DNA of 64,000 nucleotides, from positions 1-64,000 of the forward strand of contig NZ_JAQBOC010000018.1 of NCBI RefSeq assembly GCF_028288225.1, read 5' to 3'. This document shows, in pieces, positions 47,764 to 57,873 of this stretch; positions within the stretch are counted from its first letter, which is position 1; each line of letters starts with the position of its first letter. A program made the translations under genes and the position numbers. Below the pieces are notes generated by a model that was given only the letters and a program-made list of their open reading frames with translations, did not search any database and was not told the DNA's origin. The DNA is from Mucilaginibacter sp. (GTDB lineage Bacteria; Bacteroidota; Bacteroidia; Sphingobacteriales; Sphingobacteriaceae).

Positions 47764-48729
47764 TTATTCCACCCCAACCTTTTCCAAATCAAATGGCACA
47801 TGCTCACTTATCTTGCTGATATCTAAAACTATCCGGCCGGTTTCATCACGGTCGAAAACAGGTTTAAATTTAGCACCCCAAATAATTTCATGAGCCTGGT
47901 ATTGTGTTCGTGAATGAACTGTTTGTGAAAAGGTATCATCAAACGCCCTTAAAAGAATAGCAAATCCTGCTTCTGATTTAATAAGCTCATCCTTCGTCAT
48001 GTCAATAAGTGGGCTATTTTCATCAAGCGGGTGCACAATTGTCCAGTTTAATGTTAACACGCTCACCTTGCGGCGTTCAAGTTCAAGGGGATAAAACCGG
48101 CGTACTGTTTTTCCATCCACGGTTTCATTGTATGAAAATATGATCTCAATTTCAAGGTCGATCAGCATATTTCTTCGCAGGTTGGCCAAACGGAACATCA
48201 CACCCCGGCCTGTATCCATGTAAGGCGCTACCAATATGTTTTTACTATATATAATTTGTGCCGATGGCCTCGAAAATCGCCCGTACAACAAGCCGGTTGC
48301 CAATGCAAATGCCAGTAGCCCCATCATTGACTCTAATGCAGCCACACTGTTTGTTGTCATCCCCCTTGGACTAATATGCCCGTAGCCTACAGTTGACATG
48401 GTTTGTGCCGAAAAAAAGAAGGCATCCATAAAATGATCGAACCTGGTATTTCCTGATGTTCCATCCAGGCTATGGGGGCCTATTGAAGTATAGATAAATG
48501 CAAATATTATATTGACAATTAAATAGCTGCTTAAAACAACCAACCAGAATTTTGTCCAGCTCATTGTAATTAGTGTATGGTAACTATTAGCTGTATTAAA
48601 AAATGACAGCCCTACACGTTTTACGTTGGGCGACCCGTCTTTATTCATTAAAGGCTGGTTTTTCATAACCGGCTGTGGACCAAAGCCTAGATCATCTTCA
48701 GGGTTTATTTTTCGTTTTTGGATAGCCAT
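47764..48729 (-). CDS. Inward-rectifier-type K+ channel (Kir/BacKir-like)
   Basis: SAQTMSTVGYGHISPRG selectivity filter TVGYG; C-terminal IRK-like domain; start placed at MAIQKRKI. Confidence 0.88.
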   Translation of the reverse strand: MAIQKRKINPEDDLGFGPQPVMKNQPLMNKDGSPNVKRVGLSFFNTANSYHTLITMSWTKFWLVVLSSYLIVNIIFAFIYTSIGPHSLDGTSGNTRFDHFMDAFFFSAQTMSTVGYGHISPRGMTTNSVAALESMMGLLAFALATGLLYGRFSRPSAQIIYSKNILVAPYMDTGRGVMFRLANLRRNMLIDLEIEIIFSYNETVDGKTVRRFYPLELERRKVSVLTLNWTIVHPLDENSPLIDMTKDELIKSEAGFAILLRAFDDTFSQTVHSRTQYQAHEIIWGAKFKPVFDRDETGRIVLDISKISEHVPFDLEKVGVE

Positions 48730-48812
48730 AATCAGATACATTAGCTTTATGCTTTGTAAAAATATCATTCTGCTTGCTTTTAGTAAAAACTATTTCCATA
48801 TTTGTGGCACAA

Positions 48813-48860
48813 ATGATAATAAAAGCAATAAACAATAATTGGTGGTGGCTTAACGAGTAA
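48813..48860 (+). CDS. trpL: trp leader peptide MIIKAINNNWWWLNE (un-annotated)
   Basis: atg ata ata aaa gca ata aac aat aat tgg tgg tgg ctt aac gag taa; three consecutive Trp codons, ~40 nt upstream of an intrinsic terminator, same strand as trpD. Confidence 0.88.
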   Translation: MIIKAINNNWWWLNE

Positions 48861-48900
48861 TCGTAAGGCAATTCCATTTATGTTTTTTCAAAATATTCAG

Positions 48901-48931
48901 AAGGGTTGCCATAATGGCAACCCTTTTTTTT
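48901..48931 (+). terminator. trp attenuator terminator
   Basis: aagggttgcca-taa-tggcaaccctt (11-bp stem) continuing into a T8 run. Confidence 0.92.
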
Positions 48932-49023
48932 GCCCCCCGGCCCCCTAAAGGGGGAGTTATTTGGAGGGTGAAATAGTAAACAATAAATAACCATTAAAAT
49001 CCCCCTTTAGGGGTTAGGGGCTT

Positions 49024-50013
49024 ATGAAGCAGATATTAAATCACCTTTTTGAACACAAAACATTTACCCGTGAGCAGTCAAAAGAAATTTTGACTGCTAT
49101 TGCACAGGGTAAATACAACAATTCGCAAATGGCAGCCTTTATGACGGCCTATTGCATGCGCAGCATTACCGTTAATGAGCTGGAAGGTTTTCGCGATGCT
49201 ATGCTTGAGCTTTGCCTGCCTATTGACCTTGAAACTGACCAGGTAATTGATCTGTGTGGTACTGGTGGTGATGGTAAGGATACTTTTAATATTTCAACAC
49301 TTGCCTCCTTTGTTGTTGCGGGAGCCGGTTATAAAGTTGCCAAGCATGGTAATTATGGCGTTTCATCTGGTTGCGGGTCATCAAATGTGATGGAATTTTT
49401 AGGTTGTACATTTACCAATGATACTAATAAGCTAAAAACAAATATAGACGAGGCGAATATTTGCTTTTTACACGCACCCCTTTTTCACCCTGCCATGAAA
49501 ACCGTTGCACCAATCCGCAGGGAGCTCGGGGTAAAAACATTTTTTAACATGTTAGGTCCATTAGTTAATCCGGCAAAACCAAAAAATCAATTGGTAGGTG
49601 TTTTTAATTTAGAGCTTGCCCGGGTTTATGCCTATCTGTATCAAAAATCGGATATTAAATACACTATAGTAAATGCACTGGAGGGTTATGATGAAGTGTC
49701 ATTAACCTGCGATTTTAAAACATTTTCGGGCGCTGGCGAAAAGATAAACAGTATTGAAAGTATGGGCTTTGAAAAACTTGACCCTAAAGATATTTTAGGA
49801 GGAAGTACGATCAGTGAATCGGCAGATATTTTTGTTGAAGTACTTAATAACCGCGCTACTGCAGCACAAAGCAATGTGGTTTTATGCAATGCGGCGTTGG
49901 CTATCAGCACAATAAATCCTCAAAAAAGCTTTGCTGATTGTTTTTATGAAGCAGAAGAATCACTGATCACCAAAAAAGCTTTGAAAAGCTTTGAAACATT
50001 AGTTGCTAACTGA
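49024..50013 (+). CDS. trpD: Anthranilate phosphoribosyltransferase
   Basis: DLCGTGGDGKDTFNISTLASFVVAGAGYKVAKHGNYGVSSGCGSSNVME. Confidence 0.95.
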   Translation: MKQILNHLFEHKTFTREQSKEILTAIAQGKYNNSQMAAFMTAYCMRSITVNELEGFRDAMLELCLPIDLETDQVIDLCGTGGDGKDTFNISTLASFVVAGAGYKVAKHGNYGVSSGCGSSNVMEFLGCTFTNDTNKLKTNIDEANICFLHAPLFHPAMKTVAPIRRELGVKTFFNMLGPLVNPAKPKNQLVGVFNLELARVYAYLYQKSDIKYTIVNALEGYDEVSLTCDFKTFSGAGEKINSIESMGFEKLDPKDILGGSTISESADIFVEVLNNRATAAQSNVVLCNAALAISTINPQKSFADCFYEAEESLITKKALKSFETLVAN

Positions 50014-50014
50014 G

Positions 50015-50641
50015 ATGAAGATAAAAGTTTGCGGTTTAAGAGATCCTGAAAATATAAAAGCTGTTGCAGCTTTAGAACCTGATTATGTAGGTTTTATATT
50101 TTATAACGGATCACCAAGGTTTATTGACGAATTGCAGGTTGAGGTTCTCGCGAATATTCCGGATACTATTAATAAAACCGCTGTTTTTGTAAATGAAAAC
50201 GCCGAAACCATTAATAAACTGATTGATAAATATGATTTTGATTTTATACAGCTGCATGGAAATGAGAACCCGGACTTCTGCAATTCATTCAGAGACAAAG
50301 CAATAGTGATCAAAGCATTTGGAATAAATAATGATTTTGATTTTGAGCAGCTAAAAGCGTACAAAAAGAAAGTAGACTTGTTTTTATTTGATACTAAAAC
50401 GGAAAGTCATGGCGGCTCCGGACAAACATTTGACTGGGACATCCTTGATAAATATGATTTAGAGATCCCTTTCTTTTTAAGCGGAGGAATAAGTCCTGAT
50501 AATATAGAAGAAGTAAAATACATCAATCATCCTCAATTTTACGGTGTTGATCTTAATAGTAAGTTTGAGATTTCGCCGGGACTAAAGAGCATTGAAAAAT
50601 TAGAAAAAGCATTTACTATTATTAAACAAAGCATAGAGTAA
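50015..50641 (+). CDS. trpF: Phosphoribosylanthranilate isomerase
   Basis: [17 protein letters not shown]...[13 protein letters not shown]...[11 protein letters not shown]. Start moved from 50003. Confidence 0.93.
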   Translation: MKIKVCGLRDPENIKAVAALEPDYVGFIFYNGSPRFIDELQVEVLANIPDTINKTAVFVNENAETINKLIDKYDFDFIQLHGNENPDFCNSFRDKAIVIKAFGINNDFDFEQLKAYKKKVDLFLFDTKTESHGGSGQTFDWDILDKYDLEIPFFLSGGISPDNIEEVKYINHPQFYGVDLNSKFEISPGLKSIEKLEKAFTIIKQSIE

Positions 50642-51822
50642 TGAAATACGGAGTTAATGAACAAGGGTATTACGGTGATTTTGGTGGAGCTTATATCCCC
50701 GAAATGCTGTATCCTAATGTGGAAGAATTACGCCAGCAATATTTAACTATCATTAATGATGATTCATTTAAGGCGGAATTCGACCAGCTTTTAAAAGATT
50801 ATGTAGGGCGCCCGTCGCCTTTGTATTATGCTAAAAGATACTCTGAAAAATATGGCGCCAATATATTTTTCAAACGGGAGGATCTGAACCATACCGGCTC
50901 GCATAAAATAAATAATGCTATCGGACAAATTCTTTTGGCAAAGCGCCTGGGTAAAAAGCGCATAATCGCCGAAACCGGTGCCGGTCAGCACGGCGTTGCA
51001 ACTGCTACCGTTTGTGCCCTTATGGGGATTGAATGTGTAGTTTATATGGGCGAGATAGATATGGCACGGCAGGCACCCAATGTTTCGCGCATGAAGATGC
51101 TGGGGGCCAAGGTTGTTCCGGCTATATCAGGCAGTAAAACATTAAAAGATGCCACCAATGAGGCCCTGCGCGATTGGATAGGCAACCCGGTTGATACACA
51201 TTACATCATAGGTTCTGTGGTTGGACCCTATCCATATCCTGACATGGTTGCACGCTTTCAGTCAATCATCTCTTTAGAAACCAAAAAACAGTTGCTTGAG
51301 CATACAGGTAAGGAATTACCGGAATATGTAATGGCATGTGTTGGCGGCGGCAGTAATGCAATGGGCATGTTCTATCACTTTTTGGATGACGAATCAGTAA
51401 AGCTGGTAGCCGTTGAAGCAGCCGGCAAAGGAGTAGATAGCGGTCATTCTGCGGCAACTACTTTCCTTGGTCGCGAAGGGGTTTTACATGGCAGCCGTAC
51501 CATATTGATGCAAACCGATGACGGGCAGGTGGTTGAGCCCTATTCCATTTCAGCCGGACTTGATTATCCGGGAATAGGCCCGCAACACGCCCATTTATTT
51601 AAAATTAACCGGGCACAGTATGTAAGTGTTACCGATGACGAAGCCTTACAGGCAGGCTTACTTTGCTGCCAGCTGGAAGGCATTATCCCAGCTATTGAAA
51701 CGGCACATGCACTTGCCCAGCTTGAAAAAATGGAGTTTAACCCAACTGACAATATAGTGATCTGTATTTCGGGCCGTGGGGATAAAGATTTGGATACGTA
51801 TATTAAATATTTCAATTTCTGA
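50641..51822 (+). CDS. trpB: Tryptophan synthase beta chain
   Basis: [46 protein letters not shown]. Confidence 0.97.
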   Translation: MKYGVNEQGYYGDFGGAYIPEMLYPNVEELRQQYLTIINDDSFKAEFDQLLKDYVGRPSPLYYAKRYSEKYGANIFFKREDLNHTGSHKINNAIGQILLAKRLGKKRIIAETGAGQHGVATATVCALMGIECVVYMGEIDMARQAPNVSRMKMLGAKVVPAISGSKTLKDATNEALRDWIGNPVDTHYIIGSVVGPYPYPDMVARFQSIISLETKKQLLEHTGKELPEYVMACVGGGSNAMGMFYHFLDDESVKLVAVEAAGKGVDSGHSAATTFLGREGVLHGSRTILMQTDDGQVVEPYSISAGLDYPGIGPQHAHLFKINRAQYVSVTDDEALQAGLLCCQLEGIIPAIETAHALAQLEKMEFNPTDNIVICISGRGDKDLDTYIKYFNF

Positions 51823-51932
51823 ATCAGAATTCACTGAATTTAAGAATTTCCAAGATGCAATCGATGTTTAACACCAGACAATTTTGTTAATTCTAAAATC
51901 CTGTAAATTCTGATTCAGACAACTATAAAAAC

Positions 51933-52703
51933 ATGAACCGCCTTAATCAACTTTTCAATACAAAAAAGGATAATCTGTTATCCATCTACTATACAGCAGG
52001 TTACCCTGAACTGAACACTACTCTTGATATTGCCGAAGCTTTAGAAAAGGCCGGGGTTGATTTCCTGGAGGTGGGTTTCCCCTACTCTGATCCCGTAGCT
52101 GATGGCCCTACCATTCAACACAGCTCAGAAAAAGCTTTGGAAAACGGCATGACGCTTAATTTATTGTTTGAGCAATTGGCTGATCTGCGGAAACGGGTAA
52201 CTATCCCTATCCTGTTAATGGGCTATGCCAATCCAATGATCCAGTATGGTGTTGAGCGTTTTTGCAAAAAGGCAGCAGAAGTTGGTGTTGATGGCGTTAT
52301 TGTACCTGATTTGCCAATGTATGAGTATGAAACCTTATATGCTGATTATTTTAAAACCAATAACCTGAGCAACATTTTCCTGGTAACACCGCAAACATCC
52401 GAAGAGCGCATCCGCAAGATTGACGAATTGAGCAATAGCTTTATTTATTTACTTTCTTCGTCATCCATAACCGGCGGGAATTTACAGGTGTCTGTAAATA
52501 TCGAAGACTACTATAAACGAATTAAGGCGATGCAGCTAAAGAATCCGGCTATAATAGGTTTTGGGATCTCAGATAACAGATCATTTAACAAAGCCTGTGA
52601 ATATGCGGCAGGAGCTATTGTGGGCAGTGCTTTTGTTAAGTTATTGGGGGCGGAAGAGTATTTGGGTAAAATAGCAGGTTTTGTTAAGGAAATCAGGCCT
52701 TAA
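51933..52703 (+). CDS. trpA: Tryptophan synthase alpha chain
   Basis: DFLEVGFPYSDPVADGPTIQ; GVIVPDLP; GFGISD. Confidence 0.96.
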   Translation: MNRLNQLFNTKKDNLLSIYYTAGYPELNTTLDIAEALEKAGVDFLEVGFPYSDPVADGPTIQHSSEKALENGMTLNLLFEQLADLRKRVTIPILLMGYANPMIQYGVERFCKKAAEVGVDGVIVPDLPMYEYETLYADYFKTNNLSNIFLVTPQTSEERIRKIDELSNSFIYLLSSSSITGGNLQVSVNIEDYYKRIKAMQLKNPAIIGFGISDNRSFNKACEYAAGAIVGSAFVKLLGAEEYLGKIAGFVKEIRP

Positions 52704-52706
52704 TGA

Positions 52707-53327
52707 TTATAAATACATCTCCAACTCACCTTTACCCTCACGGATAACTTCAAAGTCGCCGCCGGTACAATCCACTACGGTTGACGGGATATTTTCGCCA
52801 TAACCGCCGTCTATAACCAGGTCTACAAGGTCTTCATACTTTTCGTGGATCAATTCTGGATCTGTTGAGTATTCGATGATCTCGTCATCATCTTTTATAG
52901 AGGTTGACAGGATGGGATTGCCCAACTGCTTTACTATCTCCCTGGCGATATCATTATCGGGCACCCTGATGCCTACTGTTTTTTTATTGGAACTTAGCAG
53001 TTTGGGCACATTATGATTGGCGTTAAATATAAAAGTAAACGGACCCGGCAATGCCTTTTTTAATACCCTGAAGGTGGTATTGTCAATCGGTTTGATATAA
53101 TCAGATATATGGCTCAGATCGTAGCAAATAAAAGAAAAATTAGCCTTATCTGGCTTAATATTCCTGATTTTACAGATGGCTTCAACTGCTTTATGGTTAG
53201 TAATATCACAACCCAACCCATAAACAGTATCGGTAGGATAAATGATAAGACCGCCTTTACGCAGCACATCCACAACTTGCTCAATTGCTTTTGGATTAGG
53301 GTTTTCGGGGTAGATTTTAATTAACAT
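52707..53327 (-). CDS. L-threonylcarbamoyladenylate synthase (Sua5/YciO/YrdC)
   Basis: [42 protein letters not shown]. Confidence 0.92.
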   Translation of the reverse strand: MLIKIYPENPNPKAIEQVVDVLRKGGLIIYPTDTVYGLGCDITNHKAVEAICKIRNIKPDKANFSFICYDLSHISDYIKPIDNTTFRVLKKALPGPFTFIFNANHNVPKLLSSNKKTVGIRVPDNDIAREIVKQLGNPILSTSIKDDDEIIEYSTDPELIHEKYEDLVDLVIDGGYGENIPSTVVDCTGGDFEVIREGKGELEMYL

Positions 53328-53365
53328 AATGATTTACAAATATATTCTGTAAAAGCTTACAAAGC

Positions 53366-53397
53366 AAAAAGCCATTCGCTTTAACAAATGGCTTTTA
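53366..53397. terminator. Hairpin aaaagccattcg..aatggctttt
   Basis: Inverted repeat between the yceI-like 3' end and the Sua5 start. Confidence 0.6.
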
Positions 53398-53446
53398 TAT
53401 CCAGGTCGACTTATCAACCTAATAAACTTATTCTAACTCAATCAAC

Positions 53447-53983
53447 TTACTTTTGCTTAGCAAACTGGATGTTGATGAGCAATTTTATATCCTCACCTAC
53501 TACAATTGAACCTGCTTCAGTAACACCATCCCAGGTTAAACCAAACTCTTTACGGTTAATTTTGCCTGTAACTTCAAAACCTGCCTTTGTGTTTCCATAA
53601 AAATCATCTGTTGAACCACCATATTCAGCAGCTAACTTAACCGGTTTAGTAACGCCTTTAACAGTAAGGTCGCCAAACAGGTCATACTCATCATCACCTG
53701 TTTTTTTGAACGAAGTTGATTTAAAAGTGATCTGCGGATATTGGGCGGCATCAAAAAATTCAGCCGATTTTAAGTGCTCATCTCTTTGTGTTTGATTAGT
53801 ATCAATGCTGTCGATATTTAAAGCAAACGAAATATTAGCATCTTCAAAGTCATCACCCGTAGTTTCTAATGTTCCCTCAAAGCTTTTGAAAAAACCGCTA
53901 ACTGTTGATATAACTAAATGTTTTACTTTAAACTGAACTTCTGAGTGCATTGGGTCTATAACCCATTTTGTTGCTGTTGCCAT
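53447..53983 (-). CDS. YceI family protein
   Basis: MATATKWVIDPMHSEVQFKVKHLVISTVSGFFKSFEGTL; FDAAQYPQITFKST. Start moved from 54043. Confidence 0.92.
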   Translation of the reverse strand: MATATKWVIDPMHSEVQFKVKHLVISTVSGFFKSFEGTLETTGDDFEDANISFALNIDSIDTNQTQRDEHLKSAEFFDAAQYPQITFKSTSFKKTGDDEYDLFGDLTVKGVTKPVKLAAEYGGSTDDFYGNTKAGFEVTGKINRKEFGLTWDGVTEAGSIVVGEDIKLLINIQFAKQK

Positions 53984-54182
53984 GATCTTATTTTTTTTGA
54001 TTGTTTTATTTAGATCAAATGTAAGTAATAGATGTTTAAACATCTAATTTCTTTATCAATATTACATTTGCTTTACAATGTTAAACTAAACACGTCAATT
54101 TCAGTTTTGTTGGGGTTAATTTAAATATTAATCGACTTTTACAATATCATTATCATAAGCTAACAATAACTGCACATACCAG

Positions 54183-55271
54183 CTATTTATTCATAAATTC
54201 AGCAAGTATGCGATGAAAATGATGTGTGCCCTGCTCACGTGTGACTGAGTAACGTCCATGCTTATAAAACCTTGAACGCACACCGCGCTGAACATTTTCT
54301 ACAATCTCTTCGTCCTCCTGTTCAACTTTATCAAGCCCTGCCCCTGCCCCTTTGTTTAACCTGGATGCGTCCCAAACGTAAGAGAAAAATTTCACCCTGC
54401 ATTCACCAACCGAAACAGGCTCAACAACGTTGACAGAAAGACCCCAGGGATAAAAATTAAACATCATATTAGGAAATACCCAAAAGTAGTAGGCGGCCAC
54501 ATTTTTACCATGATCAGGTGATGATACCGGTAATTCAAAACAATCGGCTGCACTTTTGGCCAGGCCTAATTGCAAACTGGAATATGGAAAAAACAATTCA
54601 GTAGCATATTCGCCAAAATCAATAACAGCATTTAAGCCGGCATGCACAAAGGGGATATGAAATCCTTCCAGGTAATTCTCGCAGTACAGGGCCCAGTTTG
54701 CTTTCACATTAAATACCCGCGATAATTGCGGGTCAAATTTAAACTCATCGAGCGGCATCCAGCTTACGCGCTCTATCATATCCCTAAAAAACAATTCCTT
54801 AGAGTATTTATTCCCCAGAGAAGCGAACAGCCATTTACTCCATTTAAATGTTTCCAGTTTGGGCAGATTGTCATCATCGCAGGGGAAATTCTCAACCTCT
54901 TTAAACTCTGGCATCGAAACAAATCTGCCATCAAGATTAAACATGCGCCCATGGTAGCGGCAGCGGAGGTTACTGAGTTTGCAGGCTTTATCAGCAACCA
55001 GGTTACCCCTATGTGTACAAACATTTGACATTAAGTGGACAGCCCCGCTTTTATCTCTTGTTAATAGTAAAGGTTCATCAAGGTAATTTTCTAAAAGGGT
55101 AAAAGGGTACACGTCGCCATTTTCTTTTACCAGGTCGGTATTTCCGATAAATTGCCATGATTGAGCAAATATTTTTTCCCGGCATTTCTCAAATACTATC
55201 GTGCTGGTATAAAAATCGGCATTTAATGTTTTGGCTTTGGCAATGTTGGGGTCTACAAAATAGTCAGGCAT
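54183..55271 (-). CDS. Rieske 2Fe-2S aromatic-ring-hydroxylating dioxygenase alpha subunit
   Basis: CTHRGNLVADKACKLSNLRCRYHGRMF; NWALYCENYLEGFHIPFVH. Confidence 0.92.
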   Translation of the reverse strand: MPDYFVDPNIAKAKTLNADFYTSTIVFEKCREKIFAQSWQFIGNTDLVKENGDVYPFTLLENYLDEPLLLTRDKSGAVHLMSNVCTHRGNLVADKACKLSNLRCRYHGRMFNLDGRFVSMPEFKEVENFPCDDDNLPKLETFKWSKWLFASLGNKYSKELFFRDMIERVSWMPLDEFKFDPQLSRVFNVKANWALYCENYLEGFHIPFVHAGLNAVIDFGEYATELFFPYSSLQLGLAKSAADCFELPVSSPDHGKNVAAYYFWVFPNMMFNFYPWGLSVNVVEPVSVGECRVKFFSYVWDASRLNKGAGAGLDKVEQEDEEIVENVQRGVRSRFYKHGRYSVTREQGTHHFHRILAEFMNK

Positions 55272-55602
55272 ATATGTTTAGTTTCAAAAGTTAAATTAGG
55301 CAATTGAAATCAAATCACCTAAATCATTTTATCAAATCTGGGATTATAAACCCCAAAATGAGCAACTAATCCCCTACTTTTAAAATTACAACCATTTTCA
55401 TAACATTTGCGTATTACACCTCCGGACGTTTTTAGTAGTAAAAATTACACACCATGTCGTTTTTTTGCTTGTAAGTTTAATTTTTATATATTTTCACTGC
55501 CTTGAGGCATTAAAATAGCTTATTTGATAAACGTTTTATCATTCAGTTTAAATCATAAATAATATTTGGCTTATTTATTGCCAATTTTGATGTAACATAA
55601 TT

Positions 55603-57735
55603 ATGAAAAGACTTTTAGTTATTATTTCATTTATACCACTCCTGGCCTTTGCTCAAACATCAGATCAACATTTGAAACTGGCTAACGACCTGTCTAATCA
55701 AAAAAATTACAAGGCTGCGATTCCTGAATTTACTAAAGCCATCGAGTTAAATGGCGATAATGTAAATGCCTATTTATATAGGGGAAATGCCTACAGCAAT
55801 AGCAAGGAATATGATGAAGCTGTTAATGATTATACCAAAGTTGTAGGGATAGATCCCGGCAACGCCAATGCTTTTTACTATCGTGCCAATGCCAACAGCA
55901 ACATCAAATCATACAAAAACGCAATAGATGATTATTCAAAGGCTATTGAATTAGGACTTCGGAATGCCGACATTTATCACTACAGGGCTAATGCCAAAGT
56001 TAACTCTGCCGATTATGCGGGGGCAATTGAAGATTTCAGCCGGGCTATAGAAATTACACCTAATGACCCTGAATTATACGAATATCGCGGCGTTGCAAAA
56101 ACAAATTTAAACGATAACAAAGGTGCTGTCCAGGACTATGATGTTTCCATTAGGTTAAATCCTAACAATGCGGATGCATATTATTACCGGGCCAATTCAA
56201 AAGGTACCATTGCTGATTATAACGGAGCCATTACCGATTATACTACAACGTTACAGATGAACCCTTCAAACGCCGAAGCTATCTTTTATCGCGGCAATAT
56301 AAAAACAAACTTAAGAGATTATAAAGGCGCTATTGAAGACTACAAAAAAGCAAGCACAATGAATCCTGGTTTGCATAACCTGTATTACTATTTGGCAAAA
56401 GCCATCAGCAATAGCTCGGATAACAAAGCTGCTATTGACTACTTTAACAAAGCAATTGTACAGGATCCTTCAAATGCAGAACTTTATTTATACCGGGGGA
56501 TCTCAGAAAGCAAGATGGACGACAAGGACGCTGCTATGGCCGACTATAATAAAGCCATTGAACTAAATTCTAATTTATCAGAGGCGTATCAAAACCGCGC
56601 GGACCTAAAAATAGATAAAAAAGACTTCCATGGTGCTTTAGATGATGCAAACAACGCTGTTAACTATGGCAAAAATCAGGATGGGTATGCCTATATAACC
56701 CGTGCAAAAGCAAAAAGATTTTTAAAGGATACGACCGGCGCACTGGATGATTATAACTCGGCTGTCCGGATCAACCCCAAAAATACCGATGGATATTTTG
56801 GCCGCGGTGAAATGAAAATACTGCTGGTTGATTACAGCGGTGCAATAGCTGATTTTACAACAGCCATCGAAATGTTCCCAGGTAATGCAGATGCTTATTT
56901 AAACCGCGGAATTGCCAAAAGCCGGATGGGCGATAAAGAGGGAGCCATAAAAGATTTTAAAAAACAGGTTGAACTCGACCCTAAAAACCAACAGGCCTAC
57001 ATAAGGCTTGGAAAAATATTACTTGATGACAGGCAATACTCCGAGGCATTAGTATTATTCAGCAAAGTAGTTACACCTTATACAAAAAACGGAAAACTTT
57101 TAGTCCTTCGCGGCGCGGCTATGGGGGGCTTAGGGGATAACAGGGGTGCTATGATTGATTTTGACAGAGCCATTGCTGTAGATTCTAATTCGATATCGCT
57201 GGCATACAGCGGCAGGGCTAATGTTAAAATGGGGCTTAAAGATTACGAAGGAGCCGCAAGCGACATCAGTAAAGCTATTGATAAGGATCAGAACAATGAT
57301 GACGCTTATTTTATAAGAGGCAATTTAAAAATGCTTCAGAAAAATTACGAGGGTGCTGTTTATGATTATATCAGCGTACTGTTAATTAATCCTGATAATA
57401 TTAAAACCTATGCTTACCGTGGTCTTGCAGAGGCTTATATACGTGATACCGCCGCTATGAATGGCGACTTTAAACAAGCCATGAAACTTAGTCCGGAGGA
57501 TGGTAATAATTACATCCAGCGCGCAAAAGCCAAAATGTTTATGCGGGATTACGAGAGCGGGTTAAGTGATTTTGCTAAAGCCATAGAGCTGACCCCCCGC
57601 AATTATGATACCTGGCTGAGCCGCGGAATAGCTAAGCTACAGGAGAATGATAAAACAGGCTGTGCCGACTTAAATAAAGCCGTAGAGTTGGGATCGAAAG
57701 ATGCTGTCGACGAGCTAAGAAAATATTGTAAGTAG
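55603..57735 (+). CDS. TPR repeat protein (about 19-20 repeats), secreted
   Basis: Signal peptide MKRLLVIISFIPLLAFAQ; tandem 34-aa units AIxDYxxAIExxPxNADAYYYRANxK. Confidence 0.92.
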   Translation: MKRLLVIISFIPLLAFAQTSDQHLKLANDLSNQKNYKAAIPEFTKAIELNGDNVNAYLYRGNAYSNSKEYDEAVNDYTKVVGIDPGNANAFYYRANANSNIKSYKNAIDDYSKAIELGLRNADIYHYRANAKVNSADYAGAIEDFSRAIEITPNDPELYEYRGVAKTNLNDNKGAVQDYDVSIRLNPNNADAYYYRANSKGTIADYNGAITDYTTTLQMNPSNAEAIFYRGNIKTNLRDYKGAIEDYKKASTMNPGLHNLYYYLAKAISNSSDNKAAIDYFNKAIVQDPSNAELYLYRGISESKMDDKDAAMADYNKAIELNSNLSEAYQNRADLKIDKKDFHGALDDANNAVNYGKNQDGYAYITRAKAKRFLKDTTGALDDYNSAVRINPKNTDGYFGRGEMKILLVDYSGAIADFTTAIEMFPGNADAYLNRGIAKSRMGDKEGAIKDFKKQVELDPKNQQAYIRLGKILLDDRQYSEALVLFSKVVTPYTKNGKLLVLRGAAMGGLGDNRGAMIDFDRAIAVDSNSISLAYSGRANVKMGLKDYEGAASDISKAIDKDQNNDDAYFIRGNLKMLQKNYEGAVYDYISVLLINPDNIKTYAYRGLAEAYIRDTAAMNGDFKQAMKLSPEDGNNYIQRAKAKMFMRDYESGLSDFAKAIELTPRNYDTWLSRGIAKLQENDKTGCADLNKAVELGSKDAVDELRKYCK

Positions 57736-57872
57736 ATAAGAGTCAAGACATCAAGAGTCAGGAATCAGGACGAGATTCAAGACGTCAGGAATCAAGATAC
57801 AAGAAGAATCAAATGAATGAATTTTCTTTCTTCCTATCTTGATTCTTGACTCTTGATTTCTTGATTCTTCGC
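57735..57872. repeat. Low-complexity inverted phrase repeat (gagtcaagacatcaagagtcagg... / ...ttgattcttgactcttgatttcttgattcttcg)
   Basis: Visible inverted phrase repeats between convergent genes. Confidence 0.75.
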
Positions 57873-57873
57873 C

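Noticed and set aside
48626-48838. 70-aa ORF over the kir start and trp leader
   Set aside because: Different frame, antisense to the channel N-terminus; the 15-codon WWW leader is the better supported reading.
48882-48950. Alternative short ORF MFFQNIQKGCHNGNPFFCPPAP over the terminator as leader peptide
   Set aside because: Contains no Trp codon and runs through the terminator hairpin.
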